Positions 43,282-52,139 of a DNA stretch of 64,000 nucleotides are shown one piece after another. The stretch is from DAOQVR01 sp035341665 (lineage in GTDB: Bacteria > Chloroflexota > Anaerolineae > JAAYZQ01): positions 1-64,000 of the forward strand of contig DAOQVR010000010.1 in assembly GCA_035341665.1 (NCBI GenBank), written 5' to 3'. A model generated the notes under the pieces. It was not told the DNA's origin. It made no database searches and saw only the letters and a list, made by a program, of their open reading frames with translations. A program made the translations under genes and the position numbers. Each line of letters opens with the position of its first letter. Positions within the stretch are counted from its first letter, which is position 1.

Positions 43282-44283
43282 ATGCAGGCTGCGGCGAGAG
43301 TCGAAGGGATGGGACACGCCCCCAAGGTCGTCGCTATTGGCGGGGGAACAGGACTATCGACGCTCCTGCGGGGCCTCAAGGCCCACACTCCGCACATTAC
43401 CGCGATCGTCACCGTCGCCGATGACGGAGGCTCTTCCGGCCAGCTGCGCCGTGAGCTGGGGCTGCTGCCACCCGGCGATTTTCGCAACTGCATCGCAGCG
43501 CTGGCCGACGACGAAGCACTCATTACACAACTCTTCCAGTATCGCTTCGGCCAGGGCAAAGGGCTCAACGGCCACTCTTTTGGCAACCTCTTCATCACTG
43601 CGCTTGCCGAGGTGACCGGCAGCTTCGAGCGAGCGATCCTGGAGGCAGGGCATGTCCTCTCCGTTCGGGGGCGCATCCTACCCTCGACGTTGGAGGACGT
43701 CACGCTGGTGGCCGACCTGCGCGAGGCACCGGTACCGGGCAGCACCCAACGGCAGCTGACGCGAGTGCACGGGGAATCGGAGATACCAAAGGCGGGCTAC
43801 CCGATTGAGCGCGTTTTCCTGCGGCCCGACCGCGTCCGGGCCTATCCCGAAGCGGTACGCGCGCTTTTGGAGGCCGACCTGATCGTAGCCGGCCCGGGCA
43901 GCCTGTTTACCAGCATCTTGCCGAACCTGCTGGTGAGGGATATCCGGCGGGCAGTCGAGGCCTCACCGGCCCGCAGGCTGTATGTGTGCAATGTGGCCAC
44001 GCAGGCCGGCGAGACGGATGGGTTTGATGTGGGACAGCATGTGGAGGGCTTGGAACGCCATGTGGGGCGAGGCCTCTTCCCCTATGTACTGGCGAACAGC
44101 GCCGTTGCCCGAAGCGCCGAATACCCGACGGTGGAAATGGTGGCGCTGAGCTTCCCTGCCGGTGCCGCATACCAGGTGATCTCGGCTCCGTTGGTCGACC
44201 CGGAGGTGCCCTGGAGGCACAGCCACACGCTGCTGGCGCAGCATGTCATGGATTTTTGCCATCGTTGCCCAGGCAACGAGTAA
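43282..44283 (+). CDS. yvcK: YvcK/CofD-like nucleotide-binding regulator
   Basis: A 333-residue cytoplasmic protein. ATG 43282 is supported by AAAGGA 5 nt upstream and by the promoter just before it. The N-terminal GGGTGLSTLLRGLK and VADDGGSSGQLRRELG motifs, plus PPGDFRNCI and GPGSLFTSILPNLL, define the YvcK branch of the CofD-like family. It binds UDP-sugars and in Firmicutes and Actinobacteria is needed for gluconeogenic growth and cell shape. It is not a true CofD, given the YvcK-type N-terminus. A CBS-pair gene follows 13 nt downstream. Confidence 0.93.
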   Translation: MQAAARVEGMGHAPKVVAIGGGTGLSTLLRGLKAHTPHITAIVTVADDGGSSGQLRRELGLLPPGDFRNCIAALADDEALITQLFQYRFGQGKGLNGHSFGNLFITALAEVTGSFERAILEAGHVLSVRGRILPSTLEDVTLVADLREAPVPGSTQRQLTRVHGESEIPKAGYPIERVFLRPDRVRAYPEAVRALLEADLIVAGPGSLFTSILPNLLVRDIRRAVEASPARRLYVCNVATQAGETDGFDVGQHVEGLERHVGRGLFPYVLANSAVARSAEYPTVEMVALSFPAGAAYQVISAPLVDPEVPWRHSHTLLAQHVMDFCHRCPGNE

Positions 44284-44296
44284 GGAAAGGATAGCG

Positions 44297-44671
44297 ATGA
44301 AAACAGCTGCTGACGTCATGACCAAACAGGTCGTGGACATCAGTCCAGATGCTACGGTTGCAGAAGCCATTGTGAAGATGAAGCAGTCGAACGTCACCAG
44401 CCTGCTGGTCCAGCGCAGGAGTGCCAGCGACACATGGGGGTTCGTAAGCCAGACGGACATAGTCGAGAAGGTGATCGCAGAAGGGGCAGAGCCTGAGCAG
44501 ACCCTGGTCCGGGACATCATGACCAAGCGGGTTATCACCGTGTCGCCCAACTTTTCCCTGATGGACTGCGCGGCCCTGATGGCGCGTGCCGACATACGCC
44601 GCGTGCTGGTGTTCGACGGTCAGGACATTGTGGGTATTGTCTCCGGCAGCGATATCTTCAGCGCGCTCTAG
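44297..44671 (+). CDS. CBS-domain pair protein
   Basis: A 124-residue protein consisting only of two CBS motifs: residues ~7-60 (ADVMTKQVVDISPDATVAEA) and ~70-124 (VRDIMTKRVITVSPNFSLMD, RRVLVFDGQDIVGIVSGSDI). ATG 44297 has AAAGGA at 6-nt spacing. Stand-alone CBS pairs bind adenosine nucleotides and usually regulate a partner. It is likely co-transcribed with yvcK; the partner is unknown. Confidence 0.92.
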   Translation: MKTAADVMTKQVVDISPDATVAEAIVKMKQSNVTSLLVQRRSASDTWGFVSQTDIVEKVIAEGAEPEQTLVRDIMTKRVITVSPNFSLMDCAALMARADIRRVLVFDGQDIVGIVSGSDIFSAL

Positions 44672-44734
44672 AGACACAATGGAGGAAAGGACACTAGGTC
44701 AAGCTCAAGAGGGTTCTGACTGAGGCATATCATT

Positions 44735-46135
44735 ATGAAGATCCAGTTCCTGGGGGCCGTGCGTACCGTTACCGGCTCGATGTACCTTCTCACCGTCAAC
44801 GGCTCAAAGATCCTGCTCGAGTGCGGGCTCTACCAGGGCAAGCGCCAGGAGAGCTACGAGCGCAACAAGAACCTGCCCTTCAACCCGCAGACGATCGACG
44901 CGATGGTCCTTTCGCACGCGCACATCGACCATGCCGGCAACATCCCCTCCTTGGTCAAGAACGGGTTTGGCGGTCCCATCTACGCCACGCCAGCTACACG
45001 CGACCTGTGCGTGGCGCTGCTTCGCGACTCGGGTCACATCCAGGAGGAAGACGCCCAGTTCGTGAACAAGAAACGCATCAAGAAGGGCGAGCCGCCGGTC
45101 GCACCGCTCTACACGGTAGAAGACGCCGAGGCGGCCGTCAACAGCTTCTCCAGCAGCGGCTACGACCGGCCGTTCCAGGCCGCGCCGGGCGTGACGGTGA
45201 CCTTCCGCGACGCCGGGCACATCCTTGGCTCGTCCCTCGTCGTCCTGGACGTAGAGGAGAACGGAACCCGATCGCGGCTGGTCTTCAGCGGGGACGTGGG
45301 ACGCAAGGGAATGGCCATCCTGCGGGATCCGGCCGTTGTGCAGGACGTAGACTACCTGCTTATCGAGTCCACCTACGGCGACCGCTACCACACCCCTGTC
45401 GAGGACACCGAGACGGCGCTGCGCGACGTGGTGGTGGATACGTACCACAGGGGAGGCAAGCTGATCGTCCCTGCCTTTGCCGTGGGCCGCACCCAGGAGC
45501 TCATCTATGCCCTGCACAGGTTGACCGAGCAGCGCGACATCCCGGCGCTGCCCGTTTATGTCGACAGCCCTTTGGCAATCAACGTCACCGAGATCTTTCG
45601 CCTCCATCCCGAGTGCTTCGACCAAGAGCTGAACGAATTCCTGGCCGGCCGGAAGGGACGCGACCCCTTTGGCTTTGACGGCCTGTCCTACACCCGGACC
45701 ACCGCCGAATCGAAGGAGCTGAACTTTCTGCGGCATCCTGCGATCATCATCAGCGCCTCGGGGATGTGCGAGGCAGGGCGTGTCCTACACCACCTCAAGA
45801 ACAATATCGAGGATACGCGCAACACCATCCTGATCGTGGGCTGGCAGGCCCCCGACACGCTCGGCCGCCGGCTCGTGGAACACGCGCCGGTGGTCAAGAT
45901 CTTTGGCGACGAATACCCTGCCCGCGCCCGAGTGGAGACCATCAACGGCTTCAGCGCACACGCCGACCGGGCCGAGCTCCTTGACTATGTCAAGCAGGTT
46001 GGGGCCGGCCGACTGAAAGCTGCCTTTGTCGTGCATGGTGACGAGGCATCAAGTCTGGCACTGGCAGAAGGGCTTCGCGACTTGAACGTAGCTAAGGTCA
46101 CTGTCCCCAGGATCGGCGATACCTTTGAGCTATAG
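44735..46135 (+). CDS. Metallo-beta-lactamase fold beta-CASP RNA hydrolase
   Basis: A 466-residue protein. Zinc motif HAHIDHAG (H61, H63, D65, H66); further metal ligands in DAGHILGSS and FSGDVGRKG; beta-CASP elements IESTYGDRYH, PAFAVGRTQELIY, ISASGMCEAGRVLHHLK and the final INGFSAHADRAELLDYV. This architecture matches bacterial/archaeal CPSF-like endo/exoribonucleases (for example the T. thermophilus TTHA0252 type). Probably an RNA-processing nuclease; RNA target unknown. The start lacks a strong ribosome site. Confidence 0.92.
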   Translation: MKIQFLGAVRTVTGSMYLLTVNGSKILLECGLYQGKRQESYERNKNLPFNPQTIDAMVLSHAHIDHAGNIPSLVKNGFGGPIYATPATRDLCVALLRDSGHIQEEDAQFVNKKRIKKGEPPVAPLYTVEDAEAAVNSFSSSGYDRPFQAAPGVTVTFRDAGHILGSSLVVLDVEENGTRSRLVFSGDVGRKGMAILRDPAVVQDVDYLLIESTYGDRYHTPVEDTETALRDVVVDTYHRGGKLIVPAFAVGRTQELIYALHRLTEQRDIPALPVYVDSPLAINVTEIFRLHPECFDQELNEFLAGRKGRDPFGFDGLSYTRTTAESKELNFLRHPAIIISASGMCEAGRVLHHLKNNIEDTRNTILIVGWQAPDTLGRRLVEHAPVVKIFGDEYPARARVETINGFSAHADRAELLDYVKQVGAGRLKAAFVVHGDEASSLALAEGLRDLNVAKVTVPRIGDTFEL

Positions 46136-46237
46136 CCCGGGGGCCGGTCCTACACAGAGAGTGAGCAACTTGTCTGATCGTATCCCGTATAGCGGGTGGA
46201 TGTTCTGAATTCTATCGAAGAAAGGCGGACGAATCCC

Positions 46238-46915
46238 ATGGCAAGCCTGATGAAAAAGATCAAGACCCTCATCTCGGCCAACCTCCATTCGATGGTCGAC
46301 TCGGCACTCAAGGCGAATTCGCTGGCTGTCTTTGACGAGTATGTGCGCGAGGTGGAAAGCAATCTAGCCAAGCTCGAAGACGCCGTGGTCACAGTCGGCG
46401 GCGAGCTCAAGACGATGCAACGCAAGAAAGCCGACCTCGATCGCCAGTCCTCCGAGCTGGACCGCAACATCGACATCTTCCTGAGAGAGGGCAAGGAGAA
46501 CCTTGCTCTGGCTGCCCAGAGCAAGCTGAACGGAATCCTGCGCCTTCAGCAGAACTATGACGAGATGTTGGCGCGCCAGCAGTCCGAGTTCAAGGCCCTC
46601 CAAGACGCCCGCACCAAGCTCGAGGCCAAGCTGACGACGACCAAGCAGGAGCGCGAGGAGCTGCAGGCACTGCTTGACCTGGCCCGCTCCAAGGAGATCA
46701 CCGTCAAGGCCATCAAGTCTCTCGACGACCTGGTGGGCACGGGCGACGCCGACATCGCGCGGGTGGCCGAAGGGATCCGGGAGCGGCTAGACCGCGCATC
46801 CGCCCAGAGCGAGATGATGGCGGCCAGCCTGGACACGCAGATGGACCAGGTGCTGGAGCGCAGCTCGCTCGAAGCCCAGCTTGCCGAGCGCAAGGCACGC
46901 CTCGGGCTCCAATAG
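46238..46915 (+). CDS. pspA: PspA/IM30 (ESCRT-III superfamily) membrane-stress protein
   Basis: A 225-residue, nearly all-helical protein. ATG 46238 (MASLMKKIKTLISANLHSMV) gives the amphipathic membrane-binding N-helix expected of PspA/Vipp1. The core shows long coiled-coil helices (EYVREVESNLAKLEDAVVTV, AAQSKLNGILRLQQNYDEML). PspA polymerises on stressed membranes and protects the proton gradient. It is the first gene of a plus-strand cluster with binding-protein, VWA and coiled-coil membrane proteins. A perfect 15-bp hairpin follows its stop. Confidence 0.92.
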   Translation: MASLMKKIKTLISANLHSMVDSALKANSLAVFDEYVREVESNLAKLEDAVVTVGGELKTMQRKKADLDRQSSELDRNIDIFLREGKENLALAAQSKLNGILRLQQNYDEMLARQQSEFKALQDARTKLEAKLTTTKQEREELQALLDLARSKEITVKAIKSLDDLVGTGDADIARVAEGIRERLDRASAQSEMMAASLDTQMDQVLERSSLEAQLAERKARLGLQ

Positions 46916-46936
46916 CCAGGGACGAGTCCCAATGCA

Positions 46937-46970
46937 CAAGGCTCGATGCGCGGCTGCGCATCGAGCCTTG
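46937..46970. other. Perfect 15-bp hairpin after pspA
   Basis: Arms CAAGGCTCGATGCGC (46937-46951) and GCGCATCGAGCCTTG (46956-46970) with tetraloop GGCT. No T-tract follows (next bases AGAACTGAGAATTG). It could be a weak or Rho-dependent terminator, an mRNA-stabilising stem that sets pspA levels above the downstream genes, or a protein site. Confidence 0.75.
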
Positions 46971-46986
46971 AGAACTGAGAATTGCG

Positions 46987-48180
46987 ATGAATCGAACGCG
47001 GATCATCTTTTTCATCATCCTCGCACTGGCCGTGATCGCCGTCATACTCGGCCTCTGGAGGCCCTGGGAAGATCGCCAGCCCGTTGGCACGCCTGAGCCG
47101 GGCACAGACTCCAGCTCGCTGGAGGTGACGGTCGTTACGGCCCTCCCAGTATCCGATTGGGTCCAGGCGGCGGCCTCCCAGTTCAACACGGAAAAGCGCA
47201 CGCTGGAGGGTCGCGCGATCCACGTCACCATCACGCCGATGGATGGCCTCACGGCGAAGGGGCGCTACGACCGAGACGAGTTCACCCCGGTGCCCACGGC
47301 CTGGATCCCAGACAGCCGCTACCTGGTGGAGCTGGTGAATGCCGCCTACGCCGAGCGGCTTGGCCGCGATGTCTTCCTGACGGACGGCGAGTACCGCGCA
47401 CGGCCGCTCGTGACCTCGCTGCTTGCCTGGGGCATCTTCGACAGCCGCGCCAAGGCTTTGGAGGGCCAGTATGGCACCATTACCTGGCAGGCGATCCACG
47501 ACGCGGCACTCGCCCCAGGTGGATGGGCCGGCCTGGGAGGGGAGAGCGATTGGGGCTTCTTCAAGCTCGCCATCTCCAATCCGCGCAAGAATGTCAGCGG
47601 GCTAGCTGCCATGGTCGCTGCCGCCGGCGAGTATTACGCCAAGACCAACATTGGCGTCGAGGAGGTCACAAACCCCGACTTTCAGAAGTGGTTGGGAGAG
47701 ATCCTCAGCTCGATGAGCGACTTGTCGGGTGGCACCTACACGGTAGCCGACTTGGGCCTCTTCGGCTATACGACGGGCGATGCTGGACAGCTGCTGGAGT
47801 CCGACCTGCTGGTCAACATGCAGGGCATCCAGACGCGCTGGGCCGATCCCCTGCGCATCGTCTATCCCGAATACGTCTCCTGGTTCGACTTTCCCTTCAC
47901 TGTCTGGATAGGTCCCGAGACAACCGCCCAGGAGAAGAACGCGGCACTCGAGTTCCAGAAGTACCTCCTGACGGAAGAGATCCAGAAGCAGGCCCTTGCC
48001 TACGGCCTGCGGCCCGCCAATTCGGCTGTGCCCGTGAGTGGGGAAGGGAGCCTCTTTGACCAGTGGGCCTCTCAGGGAGTCATGGGTATCGTGCCCCGCA
48101 CGACTGCCATGCGCTCGCCCGACCGCGATGTGCTCCAGGCCCTGCTCCGCTGGTTCGACCTAAACGTGGCGGGGCGCTAG
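46987..48180 (+). CDS. Membrane-anchored solute-binding-protein-like protein
   Basis: A 397-residue protein. One N-terminal TM helix (IIFFIILALAVIAVILGLW) with no lipobox and no clear cleavage site is followed by a periplasmic-binding-protein-type fold (SLEVTVVTALPVSDWVQAAA, PTAWIPDSRYLVELVN, FPFTVWIGPETTAQEKNAAL, AYGLRPANSAVPV). It is a paralogue of the N-terminal part of the next protein. No permease or ATPase gene lies nearby, so a sensory or structural role is more likely than transport. Confidence 0.82.
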   Translation: MNRTRIIFFIILALAVIAVILGLWRPWEDRQPVGTPEPGTDSSSLEVTVVTALPVSDWVQAAASQFNTEKRTLEGRAIHVTITPMDGLTAKGRYDRDEFTPVPTAWIPDSRYLVELVNAAYAERLGRDVFLTDGEYRARPLVTSLLAWGIFDSRAKALEGQYGTITWQAIHDAALAPGGWAGLGGESDWGFFKLAISNPRKNVSGLAAMVAAAGEYYAKTNIGVEEVTNPDFQKWLGEILSSMSDLSGGTYTVADLGLFGYTTGDAGQLLESDLLVNMQGIQTRWADPLRIVYPEYVSWFDFPFTVWIGPETTAQEKNAALEFQKYLLTEEIQKQALAYGLRPANSAVPVSGEGSLFDQWASQGVMGIVPRTTAMRSPDRDVLQALLRWFDLNVAGR

Positions 48181-48217
48181 GAGCGGGGTCGACCCGCTCA
48201 GGGCAGGCGAGGGAAGA

Positions 48218-49915
48218 ATGAGCACAAGACGTTCGCCATCCATAGACCGGCGTTGGATTCTGGCCTTTCTAGTCGCCGCGCTTGTCCTCGTCCTGGCCTG
48301 CTGCTGGTTGGCCAGCGCTGCGATAGACTGGGTCCAGAAGCCGCGCGAGACGCCGACACCGGCTGCCGGCGGCACCACGGGCTTTACCGTCGCCTATTCA
48401 CCGGAGAAACAGGCCCTCTTTACCCAGCTCGCCTCCGAGTTCAACCGGCAGGGAGCAACAACCCCGGAGGGGCAGCCGATCCAGGTCGACATCGTGCCCC
48501 TGGCACCCGACGCAATGCTGGACGCAATGGTGGGCGGCAGCGCGACCTTCCAGGCCATTACGCCCGACTCGTCGATCTGGCTCGAGCAGCTCGATACCGA
48601 GTGGGGCGACGCCCACGCAGGTGCGCAGGCGGTCGGAGAGACCGTGCGCTATGCGGTCAGCCCGGTCGTCATCGCCATGTGGGAATCGAAAGCGCGTGAG
48701 ATGGGCTGGCCACAGAACCCAGTGAGCTGGCAGGACCTCCTGTCGAGAGCACAGGCCGATCCCAGCTTCCGCTGGAGCCACCCCTCCACCAGCGCGGCCA
48801 GCGGCGTGCTTGCCGTCCTGGCCGAGTTCTACGCCGCCGCCGGCAAGACGCGCGGCCTGACCATTGAGGACGTCAAGCTCCAGGCAAATCTGGACTATGT
48901 GGCAGCGTTGGAGAAGACCGTCCGATACTATGGCGAGGGAGACGAGACAGCCCTTGTGGAGCGCGCGCTGAGCGAAGGGGCAGCCTTCCTGGACGCCTTT
49001 GTGGTCCAGGAGCAGATGGTCGTCTACTTCAACCAGGCGAGGCAGGGGCAGGAGCGCTTGGTTGCCCTCTACCCGGCGGAGGGCACCCTGTGGCAGGATC
49101 ATCCACTGGCTCTCCTGGAGACAGCCGCCCTGACGACGTACCAGCGCCAGGCCTTTGCCCGCTTCCAGGACTATCTCCTTTCGGCCGAGGCGCAGAAGCT
49201 CATTCTGGACCACGGCTACCGACCGTCCGACTATACCATCCCGCACGACGGCCCGGGGTCGCCGATTACTGCCGAGAATGGGGCGGACCCGGCAGAGCCC
49301 CAAACAACCCTTCAGGTGCCCGGAGCGAGCGTCATCTCTGTCGTGCGCGACGTCTGGTGGTACACCAAGCGTCATGCAAACGTCTACCTGGTGGCCGATC
49401 GCTCCGGCAGCATGTCGTCGGAGGACAAGCTGCCCCAGGCCAAGCTGGCCTTTTCCACCTTCCTCGACCAGATCCAGGGGGATAGCGAGCGGGTCGGGCT
49501 GATTACCTTCTCCTCCTTCGTCGAGACGACCGTGCCCATCGCCGAGCTGGGGAGCAACCGCACCGCACTCCAGATGGCCATAGGGCAGTTGGAGGCCGGC
49601 GGTGACACAGCCCTGCTCGACGCCGTGGACGAGGCCTATCGACAGCTGCAGGCCTACGGAGACACCGAGCGCATCAATGCCATCGTCGTGATGACTGACG
49701 GCAAGGAGAACGCGTCCTACACCAGCCTCCGCGGCCTGGTGACCGAGCTGAGCAGGTCCTCTAGCGTCGAGGTCCTGGTCTTTTGCGTCGCGTATGGAGA
49801 CGATGCCGACATGGAGATGCTCCAGGCGATTGCCGAGCCCTCCGGCGGCCGTGCCCTCCGGGGCGACCCTGAGACAATCCAGAGCCTGTACAAGATCCTG
49901 TCGCAGTACTTTTAG
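48218..49915 (+). CDS. Membrane-anchored binding-protein/VWA fusion
   Basis: A 565-residue protein. An N-terminal TM anchor (WILAFLVAALVLVLACCWL) is followed by a solute-binding-like domain at ~50-355 (FTVAYSPEKQALFTQLASEF, QAITPDSSIWLEQLD, ILDHGYRPSDYTIPHDG). From ~385 to the end is a von Willebrand A domain with an intact MIDAS: DRSGSMSS, Thr in GGDTALLDAV, Asp in VVMTDGKENAS. VWA-MIDAS domains bind a partner acidic residue through a metal ion. Found in the pspA cluster; proteins of this build are annotated in Chloroflexota and Actinomycetota, but I know of no established function. GAGGGAAG precedes the ATG. Confidence 0.88.
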   Translation: MSTRRSPSIDRRWILAFLVAALVLVLACCWLASAAIDWVQKPRETPTPAAGGTTGFTVAYSPEKQALFTQLASEFNRQGATTPEGQPIQVDIVPLAPDAMLDAMVGGSATFQAITPDSSIWLEQLDTEWGDAHAGAQAVGETVRYAVSPVVIAMWESKAREMGWPQNPVSWQDLLSRAQADPSFRWSHPSTSAASGVLAVLAEFYAAAGKTRGLTIEDVKLQANLDYVAALEKTVRYYGEGDETALVERALSEGAAFLDAFVVQEQMVVYFNQARQGQERLVALYPAEGTLWQDHPLALLETAALTTYQRQAFARFQDYLLSAEAQKLILDHGYRPSDYTIPHDGPGSPITAENGADPAEPQTTLQVPGASVISVVRDVWWYTKRHANVYLVADRSGSMSSEDKLPQAKLAFSTFLDQIQGDSERVGLITFSSFVETTVPIAELGSNRTALQMAIGQLEAGGDTALLDAVDEAYRQLQAYGDTERINAIVVMTDGKENASYTSLRGLVTELSRSSSVEVLVFCVAYGDDADMEMLQAIAEPSGGRALRGDPETIQSLYKILSQYF

Positions 49916-49963
49916 GAAATGCATCACTCACACTCGTGCATTCTGCCTTGAGCATTGTGTAAG

Positions 49964-50866
49964 ATGGCAAAAGGAACCTTGCAGGACGAGCTTGAGAAGC
50001 GTGCGGCGCGGGCGATCGTGACCCGCGCCATCTACCGCTGGGAAAGCGCCACCATTCTTGGGCTTACGCTGATCCTTGCCGCCTTCAACAGCCGCCTGGG
50101 CATCCCAGGGTGGCAGTGGTGGTATTGGCTGGTCTTTGGCCTGATCGGCGAGGTTGCGCTGGTCTGGAGCAGCATCAAGGAGCCCGAGTTCCGTGCCCGG
50201 GCCGTGGCCGAGATGTTCCGAGAGAGGTTCAAGCCCGGCACCATCAAGAACGACGCGCTTCGCGCCCGCGTCGCCAGGGCCCTGGAGTACCAGGAACGGA
50301 TCCACGCCTCCATCGCCAAGGGTCGCGAGTCGGTCCTGCGCGATCACCTGACCGACGTCAGCCGGGGGGTCAACGACTGGATGCAGAACGTCTTTCGACT
50401 TGCCCAGAGACTCGATGCCTACCTGGGGGACGACACCATCCGGCAGGACCTCCAGTCGGTCGATCCCGAGATCGACCGGCTGAAGAAGCGCCTGGCGCTC
50501 GAGGACGACGATCCTGTCAAGCGCCAGATCAGCCAGGCCATCGCCCAGAAAAAGATCCAGGGAGACAACCTGCGCAAGCTCCAAAACGTCATGGAGCAGG
50601 CACAGTTCCAGCTCGAGTCCACCATCACTGCCATGGGTACGGTCTACTCGCAGGTGATGATCCTGGGCGCACGCGATGTGGCCTCCGGCCGGGCGCAACG
50701 GCTCCAGCAAGATGTCCATGACCAGGTCCAGGCGCTGCAGGACGTCGTCCGCAGCATGGACGAGGTGTACCACACGGGGGCGGATGCCCTCGGAAGCGGG
50801 CTGAGTGCGGCGGATCTGGCCGCACTGGATGCACATGCCCAGGCGGCCGGCAAGGGCAAACCGTAG
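49964..50866 (+). CDS. Two-TM coiled-coil protein of the pspA cluster, unknown function
   Basis: A 300-residue protein. ATG 49964 is chosen (an upstream TTG is possible; no ribosome site for either). Two adjacent TM helices at ~27-70 (SATILGLTLILAAF and WYWLVFGLIGEVALVW) are followed by ~220 residues of charged helices predicted to be coiled coil (DPEIDRLKKRLALEDDD, VKRQISQAIAQKKIQG, QRLQQDVHDQVQALQDVVRS) and an Ala-rich tail. No enzymatic motif is seen. The cytoplasmic coiled coil could contact PspA or link the membrane to the VWA protein; this is inference from context only. Confidence 0.8.
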   Translation: MAKGTLQDELEKRAARAIVTRAIYRWESATILGLTLILAAFNSRLGIPGWQWWYWLVFGLIGEVALVWSSIKEPEFRARAVAEMFRERFKPGTIKNDALRARVARALEYQERIHASIAKGRESVLRDHLTDVSRGVNDWMQNVFRLAQRLDAYLGDDTIRQDLQSVDPEIDRLKKRLALEDDDPVKRQISQAIAQKKIQGDNLRKLQNVMEQAQFQLESTITAMGTVYSQVMILGARDVASGRAQRLQQDVHDQVQALQDVVRSMDEVYHTGADALGSGLSAADLAALDAHAQAAGKGKP

Positions 50867-50975
50867 GCAGGCCGGGGCGGGGTGCCCGAAAGATGCCCTG
50901 TAGCCATGCAGACACGTGAATGCGGCGCGCCTACAAGGTGCGCTGCACCTGGAGCCGAATGACGAGGTTGATGCT

Positions 50976-52139
50976 ATGAGCCGAACAACAGGAATAGCCG
51001 TCTCACTACTTGCCTGCTGCTTGCTGCTTGCCGCATGCGGCGGCACAAGCGGTGGCACCGGGTGCAAGGAACCGGCGAAGGGCGAGGCGCTCGTCTACGT
51101 CGCCGGTCCGCTCTCGGGCTTTCAGGCGAACGCCGGCCAGACGGTGCTGGGCGGGGCGCGCCTGGCAGCCGAGCAGGTCAACTGCGCCGGAGGGTTGCTG
51201 GACCACAAGGTAACGATCGTCGGGGTCGACGACCAGTCTGATTCGGATGTGGCCACCGGCATCGCCGAGCAGGTCGCGGCGGCGGTAGACGAAGGCAAGA
51301 CCGTCGTGGGGGTCATCGGGCACCTCAACAGCGGCCAAACGCTGGCGGCGATGGAAGTCTACAAGGACTTGCCGCTCGTGGTCATCACACCCACGTCGAG
51401 CGAGATGAGCCTTACGCAGCAGGGCTACACCAACTTCTTCCGGGCCAACGCCAACGACACGACCCAGGCGCGCATCGATGCGGGCTTCCTGGTGAACACC
51501 CTCGGCGCCGGGCGCATCGCAGTGGTGCACAACGACGACCCGTATGGCATTGGGCTTGCCCAGCGGATCACCTCGGAGCTCAAGTCGTTGGGGGCTGAGG
51601 TGGTACTCACACTGCAGGTGGCGGTCGAGCAGTCGACCTACGAGAAAGAAGTGCCCCAGATCGCCGCTGCACAGCCGGACGCGGTCTTTTACGCCGGCTA
51701 CGAGGTCGAGACGCCATACCTGCGCGTGGCGCTCGTCGAGGCGGGCATCACAAAGCCCTTCCTCGCCAGCGACGGCGCCTTCCTGGCAGCCACCATCGAC
51801 GAAGCAGGCAGCGCCGCCGAGGGAATCTACGTCTCAGCCTTTGGCCCCAGCCCCAAGGCGCTCAGCGATCCCACCTGGTACAAGGAATACCAAGACGTCG
51901 AATACCGCAACCCCGACACCTACAGCATCAACGGCTACAGCGCGCTGGAGGTGCTCTCCGAGGGGATCAAGAAGGCCGGCAGCTTTGACTCGACGAAGGT
52001 GGAGGCGGCCATCCGCAGCCTGGCGGGGGTCGAGACGCCGATGGGCGAACTGAGCTACGACGCTTCTGGCGACCTGAAGGATCAGAAGATCTATATCTAC
52101 CAGGTACAGGGCGCGGACTGGGTGCAGGTCTACCCGTAG
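50976..52139 (+). CDS. Branched-chain amino-acid-type binding lipoprotein (Peripla_BP_6)
   Basis: A 387-residue protein. ATG 50976 has a GAGG site. Signal peptide with lipobox LLAACGG. Type I periplasmic-binding fold of the LivJ/LivK family: AGPLSGFQANAGQTVLGGAR, VGVIGHLNSGQTLAAM, VVITPTSSE, FLASDGAFLA. The usual permeases and ATPases (LivHMGF) are absent, so it is an orphan receptor. It follows the pspA-SBP-VWA genes on the same strand (109 nt gap) and may belong to the same system, or may be an independent amino-acid receptor. Confidence 0.88.
   Translation: MSRTTGIAVSLLACCLLLAACGGTSGGTGCKEPAKGEALVYVAGPLSGFQANAGQTVLGGARLAAEQVNCAGGLLDHKVTIVGVDDQSDSDVATGIAEQVAAAVDEGKTVVGVIGHLNSGQTLAAMEVYKDLPLVVITPTSSEMSLTQQGYTNFFRANANDTTQARIDAGFLVNTLGAGRIAVVHNDDPYGIGLAQRITSELKSLGAEVVLTLQVAVEQSTYEKEVPQIAAAQPDAVFYAGYEVETPYLRVALVEAGITKPFLASDGAFLAATIDEAGSAAEGIYVSAFGPSPKALSDPTWYKEYQDVEYRNPDTYSINGYSALEVLSEGIKKAGSFDSTKVEAAIRSLAGVETPMGELSYDASGDLKDQKIYIYQVQGADWVQVYP

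Noticed and set aside
43282..44283. CofD (2-phospho-L-lactate transferase, F420 biosynthesis)
   Set aside because: The N-terminal glycine-rich motif and overall pattern are those of YvcK; no other F420 genes are present.
48398..49927. 509-codon minus-strand ORF opposite the binding-protein/VWA gene
   Set aside because: Antisense shadow; the plus strand has intact MIDAS and binding-fold motifs.
49928..51067. 379-codon minus-strand ORF over the coiled-coil gene
   Set aside because: No recognisable domain; it spans two plus-strand genes and their intergenic gap.
46987..52139. Ordinary ABC importer for the binding-protein-like genes
   Set aside because: No permease or ATPase gene lies in the cluster, and two of the three proteins are TM-anchored rather than free or lipid-anchored.
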